Source: OAS926 sp035503715
Lineage (GTDB): Bacteria; Pseudomonadota; Alphaproteobacteria; Rhizobiales; Rhizobiaceae
Assembly (NCBI GenBank): GCA_035503715.1
Contig: DATJTE010000217.1
Span: 1 to 32,427, forward strand
Length of the DNA stretch: 32,427 nucleotides
Direction of reading: 5' to 3'
Each line of letters opens with the position of its first letter. The first letter of the stretch is position 1. This document shows, one piece after another, positions 16,958-25,498 of the stretch. The notes beneath the pieces were generated by a model. That model had not been told where the DNA came from. It ran no database searches and saw only the letters and a program-made list of their open reading frames with translations. The translations under genes were made by a program, and so were the position numbers.

Positions 16958-17842
16958 ATGACGGCTACCCTTATCTATGCCGCCATTATCAATGGCATCC
17001 TGAGCGGCGGACTGTACGCGCTGCTCGGGCTTGCCATCGTGCTGATCTTCAGAACGACGACGATCGCCAACTTCGCGCAAGGCGAGATGGGGATGCTGAG
17101 CGCGTTCCTGTTGATCATGTACGCCACCGCCTTGCCCCTACCGCTCTGGGGCCAGTGGCTCGCCACCGTGCTCATTTCGGGCGCGGTCGGCGCATTGATC
17201 TACTGGCTTATCCTGCGGCCCAATCCGCAGGCCGAACATCTTAACATGACGATCCGGACACTGGCGCTCTACTCGTTGATATTCGCGGTGGTCTCATACC
17301 GGTGGGGCGGCAACGAGCCCTATACCGTGCCGTCGCTGTTTCCCGCTCATACGGTCGATATCGGCGGCATCTTCGTGAGTGTCGAGCAGGTCGGGTCGCT
17401 GTCTGTCATGGCGATCCTTGGCGTAGCTTTCCTGCTCTTCTTCCGCTTTACCGAGACGGGCTTAACGATGCGCGCCGTGGCGATCAATCCGGATATTGCC
17501 GGATTGCTCGGCATCAATGTCGGCCGCGTAAGCCTGCTGGTGTGGGTAATCGCCGGGTTCCTCGGTGGCGTGGTGGGATTGCTGGTCGCGCCGCAGTCCT
17601 TCCTCGATACGACGCTGATGCGGCCTTACATTCTCAAGGCGTTTACGGCGGCGGTTCTTGGCGGCCTCTACAGCTTTCCCGGTGTTATTCTCGGCGGCTT
17701 GCTGTTGGGGCTCGCCGAAAGCTTCGCCTCTATCTGGATTTCGCCGCATCTGCGCGAACCGTTCGCTTTCCTGGTGCTCCTCCTGATCCTGCTCGTTCGC
17801 CCCGAGGGCATTCTCGGCACGAGGCATCGGGTGCGAGTGTAG
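16958..17842 (+). CDS. HAAT-type ABC transporter permease (LivH-like)
   Basis: Inner-membrane permease of 294 residues. The family start INGILSGGLYALLGLAIVLI is present, then FRTTTIANFAQGEMGMLSAF, the LivH hallmark, and later MRAVAINPDIAGLLGINVGR, the coupling region with the ATPases, followed by a glycine-rich helix LGGLYSFPGVILGGLLLG. About eight membrane segments can be seen. It is followed by LivM after five bases. Confidence 0.93.
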   Translation: MTATLIYAAIINGILSGGLYALLGLAIVLIFRTTTIANFAQGEMGMLSAFLLIMYATALPLPLWGQWLATVLISGAVGALIYWLILRPNPQAEHLNMTIRTLALYSLIFAVVSYRWGGNEPYTVPSLFPAHTVDIGGIFVSVEQVGSLSVMAILGVAFLLFFRFTETGLTMRAVAINPDIAGLLGINVGRVSLLVWVIAGFLGGVVGLLVAPQSFLDTTLMRPYILKAFTAAVLGGLYSFPGVILGGLLLGLAESFASIWISPHLREPFAFLVLLLILLVRPEGILGTRHRVRV

Positions 17843-17847
17843 CTCAC

Positions 17848-18813
17848 ATGCGCGCATCTCCCGCCAGTCTCGCCTTCATCTGCGGTGCCGCATTGCTGCT
17901 GGCAATCGCGCCAGCCTTTGCCGGAAGCTATGTCCGATATCTCATCGTCATCTGGCTCATCTATTCGATCTCGGCAGTCGGGCTGAACCTGCCGATCGGG
18001 CTTGGCCGACTATACTCGCTCGGCCACGGCGGTTTCATGCTCGTCGGCGCCTATGCCACGGCAGTGGTGACGACGCAGTGGAACTGGCCAGCGCCGGTTG
18101 CTCTTGTATTTGCAATCATGCTGGCGATTGCCACGGGAATCCTGGTGGGCTTGCCGGCGCTACGGCTGCGCCAATTTTCGCTGGCGATCGTCACCTTTGC
18201 ATTCGGCTACACATTGTTCCATCTGGTGAAGTCGTTCAACGTCTTTGGGGGCCCGCAGGGAATCTTCATGCCGCAGCTCTGGCTGTCGTCGGCATTTTCG
18301 GGATTGCCTGTCTACTATCTGACTCTCGCGCTGGCGCTGGCGTCGGTTCTGGCAGCGCGCAGCATTGCCTCATCAAAGACCGGCCGTGCTTTGAGGATGA
18401 TCGGTGAGAACGAGACGGCGGCTGCGAGCCTCGGCATCAGTTTGACCTATTACAAGCTTGTTGCCTTCATCTTCGCGTCCGTGCTCGGCGCTGTCTCTGG
18501 TTTTCTCCATGCGGTGGCAACCGGCTATGTGGCGCCGGAGACATATTCGGCTGAGCTCTCGATCACGATGTTCGCCGCGGTCATGATCGGCGGCAAGGGC
18601 ACGTTGATCGGGCCTTTCCTGGGGGCCGGGTTTATCGTCGCGGTGCCCGAGTTTGCGCAGGCGTCGCAGGGACTCGCTGAAATCCTCTACGCACTTCTGT
18701 TCCTCGGGATCGTGACGCTGTCGCCCGGCGGTCTTGCCGGCGCATCGGATATGCTTCGAGCACGGATGCGCGGAACACACGCTATCCCCGACAAAAAAGC
18801 TGCCGCGCGATGA
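17848..18813 (+). CDS. HAAT-type ABC transporter permease (LivM-like)
   Basis: Second permease, 321 residues, with the LivM features LIYSISAVGLNLPIGLGRLY, SLGHGGFMLVGAYATAV and the coupling segment GRALRMIGENETAAASLGI, ending in the typical LFLGIVTLSPGGLAG. The ATG at 17848 lies five bases after the LivH stop; an open frame extends further upstream to 17302 but is inside livH in a different frame. The gene overlaps the first ATPase gene by four bases (ATGA). Confidence 0.93.
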   Translation: MRASPASLAFICGAALLLAIAPAFAGSYVRYLIVIWLIYSISAVGLNLPIGLGRLYSLGHGGFMLVGAYATAVVTTQWNWPAPVALVFAIMLAIATGILVGLPALRLRQFSLAIVTFAFGYTLFHLVKSFNVFGGPQGIFMPQLWLSSAFSGLPVYYLTLALALASVLAARSIASSKTGRALRMIGENETAAASLGISLTYYKLVAFIFASVLGAVSGFLHAVATGYVAPETYSAELSITMFAAVMIGGKGTLIGPFLGAGFIVAVPEFAQASQGLAEILYALLFLGIVTLSPGGLAGASDMLRARMRGTHAIPDKKAAAR

Positions 18814-19580
18814 CACAAGCGGTGCTTCTGAGCGCGACCGATCTGACCGTCAGTTTCGGCGGGGTGAAGGCGCTAAGCGATGTCGATCTCGCCATCGAGC
18901 GTGGGTCCATTCACGGCCTGATCGGGCCGAACGGCGCCGGCAAAACGACGCTGCTCAACGCCATCAGCCGGTTGGTACGACCGTCTGCGGGGGGCATCAC
19001 CTTTGACGGTCACGACCTGCTGAGCCATGCCCCTCATGAAATCGCACAGCTGGGCATCGCACGCACCTTCCAGAATCTCGGTCTCATCGAGCAGGCGACG
19101 GTTGTCGATAATGTTCTGGTGGGTCTCCATACTCGCCATCCTGCCTCGATCATCGATGAAGTCGCGCTGGTGTGGCGCCGCAACAGGGCGGAGCGCGATG
19201 CGCTGCACGCCGCCGGCGGCGTGCTGAAAGCGGTGGCCCTCGAACATGTCGCGGATGTATCCGTCAAAGGCCTCTCATACGGCACGCGTAAGAATGTCGA
19301 GCTCGCGCGCGCCTGCGTCGGAGATCCGAAGCTTTTGATGCTGGACGAGCCGACCGCCGGGCTGAATGCGGCGGAAATGGACAGGCTCAAGACGCTGCTG
19401 CTGTCGCTGCGCGACACCCGCGGCGTTACGATTCTGATCATAACGCATCACGTCGAGTTTCTGGTCGGCATCGCCGATGTCACGACTGTCCTCGATCTCG
19501 GCCGCGTCATCGCCCACGGCACACCAAACCAGGTCCACAGAAATCCGCGTGTGGTGTCAGCCTATTTCGGAAGCGAATGA
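18810..19580 (+). CDS. HAAT-type ABC transporter ATPase (LivG-like)
   Basis: A 256-residue ATPase. Walker A is GPNGAGKT at residues 39-46, the Q-loop region is IARTFQNLGLIEQATV, and the signature is LSYGTRKNVELARA, the LSYG variant normal for LivG rather than LSGGQ. Walker B is LLMLDEPTAGLN, with the H-loop in LIITHHVEFL. The overlap with LivM and with LivF is four bases each, so the last three importer genes are translationally coupled. Confidence 0.93.
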   Translation: MTQAVLLSATDLTVSFGGVKALSDVDLAIERGSIHGLIGPNGAGKTTLLNAISRLVRPSAGGITFDGHDLLSHAPHEIAQLGIARTFQNLGLIEQATVVDNVLVGLHTRHPASIIDEVALVWRRNRAERDALHAAGGVLKAVALEHVADVSVKGLSYGTRKNVELARACVGDPKLLMLDEPTAGLNAAEMDRLKTLLLSLRDTRGVTILIITHHVEFLVGIADVTTVLDLGRVIAHGTPNQVHRNPRVVSAYFGSE

Positions 19581-20290
19581 TGACGCTGCTGTCGGTACAG
19601 GATCTCGATGTTTCTTATGGCGGTGTCCAGGCGCTTCACGGCGTTTCGCTCAGCGTCGAGCGCGGCGAACTCGTCGCGATCCTTGGCGCGAACGGCGCGG
19701 GAAAGACGACGTTGCTGCGTGCAATCTCAGGATTGCTGCGGCCGGCGAGAGGGACGATCAATTTCGACGGCAAAACCATCTCCGACCGTAAAGTTCACGA
19801 TATTGCACGCATGGGCTTGAGCCATGTGCCGGAGGGACGCGGTCTGCTCGCCGAACTGACCGTGATGGAAAATCTTCGTCTCGGACTCTATGTCGGCCGA
19901 GCGGCCGAACCGCAGCGAGAGTTGGATCGCGTTCTGCAGCTCTTTCCGATTCTCAGCGAACGCAGCAAGCAGCCTGCGGGAATGCTTTCCGGCGGCGAAC
20001 AGCAAATGCTGGCGATCGCGCGCAGTCTCGTCAGCAAGCCGAAACTGCTCATCGTTGACGAACTCTCGCTGGGGCTTGCGCCGAAGATCACCACCGAACT
20101 GCTGCACCTCCTGTCGCGTATCCACAAGGATGGCGTCACCGTTCTGATGGTCGACCAGAACGCACATCAGCTTCTGAAGTTTGCGTCACGCATCTATGTG
20201 CTGGCCAACGGCTCCGTCGCATTGTCGGGCACGAAGGCGGAACTGGTCGGCCAGGCGGCGCTGATCGATGCTTATCTCGGCAAGGATTGA
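19577..20290 (+). CDS. HAAT-type ABC transporter ATPase (LivF-like)
   Basis: A 237-residue ATPase, the short LivF class. Walker A is GANGAGKT near residue 37, the signature is MLSGGEQQMLAIARSL, and Walker B is LLIVDELSLGLAPK, where the LSLGLAP stretch is characteristic of LivF. The C-terminus IYVLANGSVALSGT is also typical. It is the last gene of the + strand operon and converges on the - strand dehydrogenase gene with only eight bases between stops. Confidence 0.93.
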   Translation: MMTLLSVQDLDVSYGGVQALHGVSLSVERGELVAILGANGAGKTTLLRAISGLLRPARGTINFDGKTISDRKVHDIARMGLSHVPEGRGLLAELTVMENLRLGLYVGRAAEPQRELDRVLQLFPILSERSKQPAGMLSGGEQQMLAIARSLVSKPKLLIVDELSLGLAPKITTELLHLLSRIHKDGVTVLMVDQNAHQLLKFASRIYVLANGSVALSGTKAELVGQAALIDAYLGKD

Positions 20291-20291
20291 C

Positions 20292-20318
20292 GTGGCGGTC
20301 AGAAGGTCAGGCCGCCAC
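20292..20318. other. Hairpin at the convergent operon junction
   Basis: GTGGCGG (20292-20298) can pair with CCGCCAC (20312-20318) around a 13-base loop that includes the end of the dehydrogenase gene. It sits exactly where the two convergent operons meet. No T-run lies on either side, so it may limit transcript overlap but is not a classical terminator. Confidence 0.3.
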
Positions 20319-21126
20319 CGACGATCAACACCTGCCCCGACACGTAATTCGATTCCGGCGCACAGAAAAGATAGACCCCGCCGGCGGCTTCCTCTGGGGT
20401 ACCGGCACGGCCGATCGGGATCATGGCGCGAAATGAAGTGACGACCTTCTCGGGTATGCCGACTTTCACGTCATTGCCATCAATGGTCAGCGTGTCCTTC
20501 GTTTCGGTCGCAGCGGTGAGCCGTGTCTCGATATAGCCGAATGCGACACAGTTCACGTTGACCTTATGGCGGCCCCATTCCTTGGCGAGCGTTTTCGTCA
20601 GCCCGACAATGCCTGCTTTGGCGGCCGCATAATTGGCCTGCCCCATGTTGCCGCCCAGGCCGGCAACCGACGAGATGTTGACCACCTTGCGAAAGACCTC
20701 CTCACCTTTTTCCGCTTCCGCTTTGGCGCGCAGCCTGATCGGCTCGGCGGCGGCGCGCAGAATGCGGAACGGCGCCTTGAGATGAACGTCGAGCATGGCA
20801 TCGAACTGCGCGTCGCTCATGCCCTGGATCATCGCATCCCACGTGTAACCGGCATTGTTCACGATGATGTCAACGCCGCCGAAAGATTGAAGGCCGGCCT
20901 CGATGAAGCGATCGCCGAAACTCTCGTCCGAAACGCTGCCAGCGACCGCGACAGCCTTGCCACCGCCGGAGGCGATCGTCGCAACAGTGTCCTGTGCGAC
21001 AGTCTCGTCGAGGTCATTGATCACCAGGTTGGCACCCTCCGATGCAAGTTTCAGCGCGACTGCGCGCCCGATGCCGCGACCGGCGCCGGTTACGTAAGCG
21101 CATTTTCCGTCGAGTTTTCTGCTCAT
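20299..21126 (-). CDS. SDR family dehydrogenase (FabG/MFE-2-like, probable 3-hydroxyacyl-CoA dehydrogenase)
   Basis: A 275-residue short-chain dehydrogenase. The cofactor loop is TGAGRGIGRAVA, the acidic residue of NDLDE after the second strand indicates NAD preference, NNAG is intact, and the catalytic residues lie in NISSVAGLGGNMGQ and NYAAAKAG. An insertion rich in charged residues (AKAEAEKGEEVFRK) precedes the serine, a feature of MFE-2/HSD17B4-like hydroxyacyl-CoA dehydrogenases. The start at 21126 is favoured: GAGGGG lies just upstream, and it leaves 14 bases after the acyl-CoA dehydrogenase stop; an in-frame alternative at 21144 overlaps that gene. Operon context makes the hydroxyacyl-CoA oxidation step the best guess. 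Confidence 0.9.
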   Translation of the reverse strand: MSRKLDGKCAYVTGAGRGIGRAVALKLASEGANLVINDLDETVAQDTVATIASGGGKAVAVAGSVSDESFGDRFIEAGLQSFGGVDIIVNNAGYTWDAMIQGMSDAQFDAMLDVHLKAPFRILRAAAEPIRLRAKAEAEKGEEVFRKVVNISSVAGLGGNMGQANYAAAKAGIVGLTKTLAKEWGRHKVNVNCVAFGYIETRLTAATETKDTLTIDGNDVKVGIPEKVVTSFRAMIPIGRAGTPEEAAGGVYLFCAPESNYVSGQVLIVGGGLTF

Positions 21127-21140
21127 CACTCGCAATCCCC

Positions 21141-22292
21141 TCAAGCCCTCTCAAGCGACCGGGCGACGACTTCCATCAATACCTCGTTCGCGCCGCCATA
21201 AATGCGCTGCACGCGTGCATCGACATAGAGTTGGGCGATCTCACTCTGCGCCATGTAGCCAAGCCCGCCATGCATCTGCAGGCAGTCATCGACGATGCGG
21301 CCCTGCATTTCGGTGCCCCACCACTTGACCATCGAAGCGCGCTCGGTCGTCAGTGTTCCGAGCTCCATGTCGGCGAGGCAACTGTCCAGCAATGCGCGCA
21401 GCAACTCGATCTCGGTCTTGGCTTTCGCCAGCTTGAAGCGAATGTCCTGCAGCTCGAGCAGCCGCTTGCCGAACGCCTTGCGGTCTCGCACATGCTCAAG
21501 CGTAAGGGCGAGGGCTCTTTCGCTCGATCCGAGTGCTGTAAATCCAATGATGAGGCGCTCCCACGACAGTTCCCTCATCAATTGGAAAAAGCCCTGACCT
21601 TCTTCGCCACCAAGGAGATTGAAGGCCGGTACAGGCACGTTCTCGAAGAAGAGTTCGGATGTGTCTTGACGCCACATGCCGATCTTGTCGAGATTGCGCC
21701 CGCGGCTGAAACCGGCGGTATCGACATCGTCAAGCACCAGCAGCGAGATGCCGCGCGCCCGCTGGTCGGGCGCTGTCTTGGCAACGACAATGATCAGGTT
21801 CGCCGTTTGGCCGTTGGAGATGTATGTCTTCGAACCGTTGACGACGTAGTGCTCGCCGTCATGCCGGGCAGTCGTTCGGATACTCTGGAGATCGGAGCCA
21901 GCATCCGGCTCCGTCATCGCGATCGCGCCGATCAACTCGCCGGAGATCAGCGGCGGCAACCACCGGCCTTTCTGCGCGTCGGTTCCGAACGCTGCGATGT
22001 AGCGCATGACGATGTTGTGGACGAGCGCCGCCCACCCCGTATCTCCGAACCGTGCCTGTTCAAGAAAGGTCACGATGTCGAAGCTGCGGGGCAGGGCGCT
22101 GCCGCCATAGATTTCCGGCATTGAGGCGCCAAGCAAGCCTGCCTCTCCGGCTTTCTTCCAGAAGCTCTGATCGATCACACCAGCGCGGGTCCAGCGCTCG
22201 CGATTTGGCGTGAACTCCGCTGCCAGAAAGCGGCGGACCGTTTCGGCATATGCCTCATGCTCCGCGGTGACCCATGAGTGGAGGCTGGACAT
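21141..22292 (-). CDS. Acyl-CoA dehydrogenase
   Basis: A 383-residue FAD enzyme catalysing alpha,beta-dehydrogenation of an acyl-CoA. The three ACAD domains are in order: helical N-terminus with MPEIYGGSALPRSFD, middle domain with signature AIAMTEPDAGSDL and the FAD-binding YVVNGSKTYISNG, and the C-terminal domain with CLQMHGGLGYMAQSEIAQLY followed by RIYGGANEVLMEVVARSL, where the Glu of GGANEV is at the usual catalytic-base position. The ATG at 22292 was chosen because it begins one base after the MaoC stop; an upstream in-frame start at 22355 would overlap that gene. No strong Shine-Dalgarno is seen, fitting translation coupled to the gene before it. Confidence 0.92.
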   Translation of the reverse strand: MSSLHSWVTAEHEAYAETVRRFLAAEFTPNRERWTRAGVIDQSFWKKAGEAGLLGASMPEIYGGSALPRSFDIVTFLEQARFGDTGWAALVHNIVMRYIAAFGTDAQKGRWLPPLISGELIGAIAMTEPDAGSDLQSIRTTARHDGEHYVVNGSKTYISNGQTANLIIVVAKTAPDQRARGISLLVLDDVDTAGFSRGRNLDKIGMWRQDTSELFFENVPVPAFNLLGGEEGQGFFQLMRELSWERLIIGFTALGSSERALALTLEHVRDRKAFGKRLLELQDIRFKLAKAKTEIELLRALLDSCLADMELGTLTTERASMVKWWGTEMQGRIVDDCLQMHGGLGYMAQSEIAQLYVDARVQRIYGGANEVLMEVVARSLERA

Positions 22293-22293
22293 G

Positions 22294-22710
22294 TCAGTCT
22301 GCCGGGTCGACGGCAACAACCGCTTCGCCCAACAAAGTGCGCGTGCCGTTGTCAACTTGGGCGCTCACCGCAAGGCGCAAGCACGTTTCGCCGTTCTGCT
22401 GGAAGCGTTCGACGACCGTTCCGGAGCATCGCACCGTGTCACCCAGATTGGTGATGGCCTCGAAACGGCACTGCAAGCTGCGCAGCCTGTCGATCCCCGC
22501 CCAGTTCGTGACGAGACGGCCAAGCTGTGCCATCGACAGCATGCCGTGCGCGAACACGTCGGCCCGGCCTGCAGCCTTGGCAAAATCGCTGTCGATGTGA
22601 ATTTTGACGTGATCGCCAGAAGCACCGGCGTAGAGCGCCAAAGTCGAGCGCGTGATTGGCCCGAACGAAAGCTCGGGTATAGCATCGCCGACGTTATTGG
22701 GCACCGTCAT
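22294..22710 (-). CDS. MaoC family hydratase, catalytic hot-dog subunit
   Basis: A 138-residue single hot-dog domain protein. The hydratase-2 motif is complete: GDHVKIH gives D33 and H38 in the D-x4-H arrangement, followed by FAHGML. It would add water to an enoyl-CoA. The neighbouring gene encodes the other, non-catalytic hot-dog half, so the active enzyme is probably a heterodimer like ChsH1/ChsH2 of steroid side-chain breakdown or HadA/HadB. The gene begins ten bases after its partner's stop and ends one base before the acyl-CoA dehydrogenase start. Confidence 0.9.
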   Translation of the reverse strand: MTVPNNVGDAIPELSFGPITRSTLALYAGASGDHVKIHIDSDFAKAAGRADVFAHGMLSMAQLGRLVTNWAGIDRLRSLQCRFEAITNLGDTVRCSGTVVERFQQNGETCLRLAVSAQVDNGTRTLLGEAVVAVDPAD

Positions 22711-22720
22711 TGCCGGATTC

Positions 22721-23230
22721 TCACGAGAGTTGATGGATGAGGCAGCGGCTGGCGGTCACCAGGATGCCGCGCGCTGCGTGAGCAATGGTCGTGTCGACGT
22801 ATGCCAGTTCAAGAGCGCCGCCCTTCTTGTCCTCGAAGGCGCGCACAAGGGAGCTCACCTCGACTTGGTCACCGGCGAAGATGAGGCCGGCGTAATCATA
22901 GCGTTCTTCACCATGGAGAAGCCGTCTCTGGTCGCAGTTGATCAGATCGAGCATCGGCTTGCGGCCATCCATCGAAGGCTGCCGGTAGGTGAGCATCTCG
23001 ATCACGATGGCGTAGGTCGGTGGCGCTACAATGTCCGGGTATCCGGCAGCGCGCGCGGCTCGCTCATCAAGGCAAATTGGGTTCGTCTCGCCAATCGTCT
23101 CGGCGAAAAAGCGGATGGCGCCACGCTCAACCGTGAAGCCGATCGGATCCGAACGATGCCCGAGCAGCGACCGTTCGAAGATTCGCGGATAGCTAGGCGG
23201 CGCGACAGGCGCGGAACTCGACTGGGTCAT
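22721..23230 (-). CDS. MaoC-like N-terminal hot-dog subunit (FAS1-like dehydratase domain)
   Basis: A 169-residue hot-dog protein. The family pattern FFAETIGETNPICLDE, then AARAAGYPDIVAPPTYA, is that of the substrate-binding N-terminal half of two-domain hydratases; the catalytic D-x4-H motif is absent, as expected. It should pair with the catalytic subunit encoded next. The ATG at 23230 is preferred because it lies one base after the thiolase stop (TGAG-ATG); an in-frame upstream start at 23305 would sit inside the thiolase gene. Whether it also carries a DUF35 activity, as ChsH2 does, is excluded by its length: no zinc ribbon is present. Confidence 0.88.
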   Translation of the reverse strand: MTQSSSAPVAPPSYPRIFERSLLGHRSDPIGFTVERGAIRFFAETIGETNPICLDERAARAAGYPDIVAPPTYAIVIEMLTYRQPSMDGRKPMLDLINCDQRRLLHGEERYDYAGLIFAGDQVEVSSLVRAFEDKKGGALELAYVDTTIAHAARGILVTASRCLIHQLS

Positions 23231-23231
23231 C

Positions 23232-24443
23232 TCAAGCACGATCGTAGAGCGAGACAACGCAAGCGCCACCGAGGCCAAGATTGTGCTGAAGGGCGAGACG
23301 GACACCGTCGACCTGCCGGGAGCCTGCGGCGCCGCGCAATTGTTGCGTCAGCTCGTAACACTGCGCCAACCCGGTCGCGCCAAGCGGGTGGCCCTTGGAC
23401 GGCAAGCCGCCGGAAGGGTTCGTAACGCAGCGCCCGCCGTAAGTGTTGTCAGCATCGGCGATGAAGCGCGGAGCATCACCTTCGGCACATAGTCCGAGGC
23501 CCTCATAGGTGATCAGTTCGTTCTGGGCGAAGCAGTCATGCAACTCGACGACCTGAATGTCGCCCGGTCCTACGCCTGCTTCGTCGTAGACGTTGGCGCT
23601 GGCCGAGCGTGTCATCGACGCACCGACAAGTTTCATCATATCGCCGGATTCGAACGTGTCGGGACTGTCGGTGACCATCGACTGCGCGACGATCCCGACG
23701 TCGGTGCTTGTGCCGGCGCGGCGTGCAAAAGTTTCCGACATCAGCACTGCCGCTGCGGCGCCGCTTGTCGGCGGACATGCCATCAGCCGATGCATGACGC
23801 CTGGCCAGATCACCGGCGAGGCAAGGACATCTTCCGGTGTAATTGCGTCACGGAAAACGGCTCGGGGATTGCCGGCTGCGTGGCGGCTGGCCTTCGCGCG
23901 GATGCGAGCGAAGTCCTCCAGCGTCGAACCATGGCGCTCCATATGTGCTTTTCCGGCGCCGCCGAAATAACGGAGCGCGAGCGGCAATTCGGTGTTGCCG
24001 GTTAGCCGGTCGCATTCGCGATCAAAGGCCTCGAACGGGCTCGGCCGGTCCGGAAAATGCTCGGCGATGGCGCCAGGGTTCATCTGTTCGAAGCCCAGCG
24101 CGAGAACGCAGTCTGCTGCGCCGCTGGCAACTGCCTGGCGCGCCAGGAACAGCGCGGTCGAGCCCGTAGCGCAGTTGTTGTTCACATTGACGATAGGACA
24201 TCCTGTCATGCCGACGCCGTACAGCGCTCTCTGTCCGCTCGTGGAGTCACCATAGACGTAACCAACATAGGCCTGCTGGACCTGCCGATAATCAACGCCG
24301 GCATCCGCCAGCGCATCGCGCACGGCTTCAGCTGCCATCTCCGGATACGGTTTTGAGCGCCCTGCCTTCGCAAAATGCGTCATGCCAACGCCGGCGACGA
24401 TCACTCTAAAGGATTTGCGGGACAGCAAGGCTTCGGCCTCCAT
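23232..24443 (-). CDS. SCP-x type thiolase
   Basis: A 403-residue thiolase-fold enzyme, full length. The nucleophile motif VNNNCATGSTALF is canonical (Cys91), HDCF is at residues 302-305, GHPLGATG starts at 351, and the C-terminal cysteine is Cys395 in GLGGACVV. All active-site positions of the SCP-x thiolase branch are filled, so a 3-ketoacyl-CoA thiolase role is likely. It is the first gene of the - strand operon, with MaoC-N starting one base after its stop. No clear Shine-Dalgarno is seen before the ATG at 24443. A divergent LysR gene lies 79 bases away. Confidence 0.92.
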   Translation of the reverse strand: MEAEALLSRKSFRVIVAGVGMTHFAKAGRSKPYPEMAAEAVRDALADAGVDYRQVQQAYVGYVYGDSTSGQRALYGVGMTGCPIVNVNNNCATGSTALFLARQAVASGAADCVLALGFEQMNPGAIAEHFPDRPSPFEAFDRECDRLTGNTELPLALRYFGGAGKAHMERHGSTLEDFARIRAKASRHAAGNPRAVFRDAITPEDVLASPVIWPGVMHRLMACPPTSGAAAAVLMSETFARRAGTSTDVGIVAQSMVTDSPDTFESGDMMKLVGASMTRSASANVYDEAGVGPGDIQVVELHDCFAQNELITYEGLGLCAEGDAPRFIADADNTYGGRCVTNPSGGLPSKGHPLGATGLAQCYELTQQLRGAAGSRQVDGVRLALQHNLGLGGACVVSLYDRA

Positions 24444-24488
24444 TTAGGAAGTCGACATTTCAGTTCAGTCGAGGCAAAAGTCTAATGC

Positions 24489-24503
24489 ATATTGCAGCCG
24501 TAT
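24489..24503. promoter_or_regulatory. Possible LysR binding site (T-N11-A)
   Basis: ATA-N9-TAT (24489-24503), which contains T-N11-A, lies in the 79-base divergent region between the thiolase operon and the LysR gene, 19 bases before the LysR start. It fits the general LysR site pattern, but the arms are only three bases long, so chance is a real alternative. Confidence 0.25.
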
Positions 24504-24522
24504 TATTCATAGAAGGAATGGC

Positions 24523-25416
24523 ATGGATTTTCGTAAGCTCAGGCACGCAGTCGCAATCGATCAAGCAGGTTCTTTCACGGTGGCTGCCGAAACGCTTAAC
24601 ATCACCCAGTCCGCGTTGACGCGCAGCATCGCAGAACTTGAAGCGGAACTTGGATTCGCTCTTTTCGAGCGACATGCACGTGGTGCACGGGTGCGCCATG
24701 AGGGGCGCGACATTCTCAACCGCGCGGCCAGACTCGTCTCGGATTTTGACCATTTCACCGAAGAGGCGAGGGGCCTTCGAAACGACCGCGAAGCAGTCCT
24801 TCGCATCGGCGTCGCGCCGCCCTCGATCGAGGGCCTTCTCAATCGGGCGATCGCGTCGGTGGTCAGCCGTTATCCAAGTTGTCGGGTCCACCTTTCAAGT
24901 CAGTCTGCGGAAGCTGCCGCCCGCTCGTTGCAGCGTGGTGATCTCGACATCCTAGTCTGCCCAACCGCGAACGTTCAAAACGACGACGAGCTTGTTCTCG
25001 AGGAGATAGGGGCGCTCGAGGCACAACTTTTTGTTCGTCAGCAACACCCGCTCGCTGGACGCAACCGGATCGATGTAAAATCACTCAGCCGTTATCCAAT
25101 AATAGCGCCCGATCTCGCTGGACCTTACAGGTCGGAATTGGATCGGCTGGCTGCAAAAGGCGGTCGCTCCTCAGCCGCATCTGTTCATGTGATCGAGAAC
25201 TTTGCGATCATTGCGATGATTGTTGCACGCACAGATTCAGTTGCGCTTGTCCATCGTGGCTATGCTAGGTCTGCGTCTTTCAGGCGCCGTTTCGCGGTGA
25301 TCGACGTTGACTACTTCAATGAAATGCCGCTGTGCGCAGCTCGGGTGCGGCAATGGCTTCCGACGATGCCCATGAAGTCATTCGTCGCCACTTTACGGGA
25401 AAACTGGGCCGTCTGA
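24523..25416 (+). CDS. LysR family transcriptional regulator
   Basis: A 297-residue LysR-type activator. The N-terminal winged helix-turn-helix is complete: LRHAVAIDQAGSFTVAAETL, then NITQSALTRSIAELEAELGF and LFERHARGARV. The C-terminal periplasmic-binding-like effector domain follows, with LRIGVAPPSIEGLLNRAI. AAGGA lies six bases before the ATG. It is divergent from the thiolase operon, the usual arrangement for a LysR gene and its target. The effector is probably an intermediate or CoA ester of the pathway. It converges on the YCII gene with an 82-base gap in which no terminator was recognised. Confidence 0.92.
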   Translation: MDFRKLRHAVAIDQAGSFTVAAETLNITQSALTRSIAELEAELGFALFERHARGARVRHEGRDILNRAARLVSDFDHFTEEARGLRNDREAVLRIGVAPPSIEGLLNRAIASVVSRYPSCRVHLSSQSAEAAARSLQRGDLDILVCPTANVQNDDELVLEEIGALEAQLFVRQQHPLAGRNRIDVKSLSRYPIIAPDLAGPYRSELDRLAAKGGRSSAASVHVIENFAIIAMIVARTDSVALVHRGYARSASFRRRFAVIDVDYFNEMPLCAARVRQWLPTMPMKSFVATLRENWAV

Positions 25417-25498
25417 TGTTAAGCGCGCCGCTGGGTGAGCTGCGCCAAATTAGGTTGCAGCGCCCCCGATTGGTGTCGCTTAATACAGTGTGCAGCAA

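Noticed and set aside
20292..20318. Hairpin between the convergent operons as a bidirectional terminator
   Set aside because: No T-run on either strand; kept only as a low-confidence hairpin.
21042..22124. A 360-codon open frame on the + strand opposite the dehydrogenase genes
   Set aside because: It is antisense to a complete acyl-CoA dehydrogenase and the start of the SDR gene, has no recognisable domain, and is rich in Arg/His as expected of a shadow frame in GC-rich DNA.
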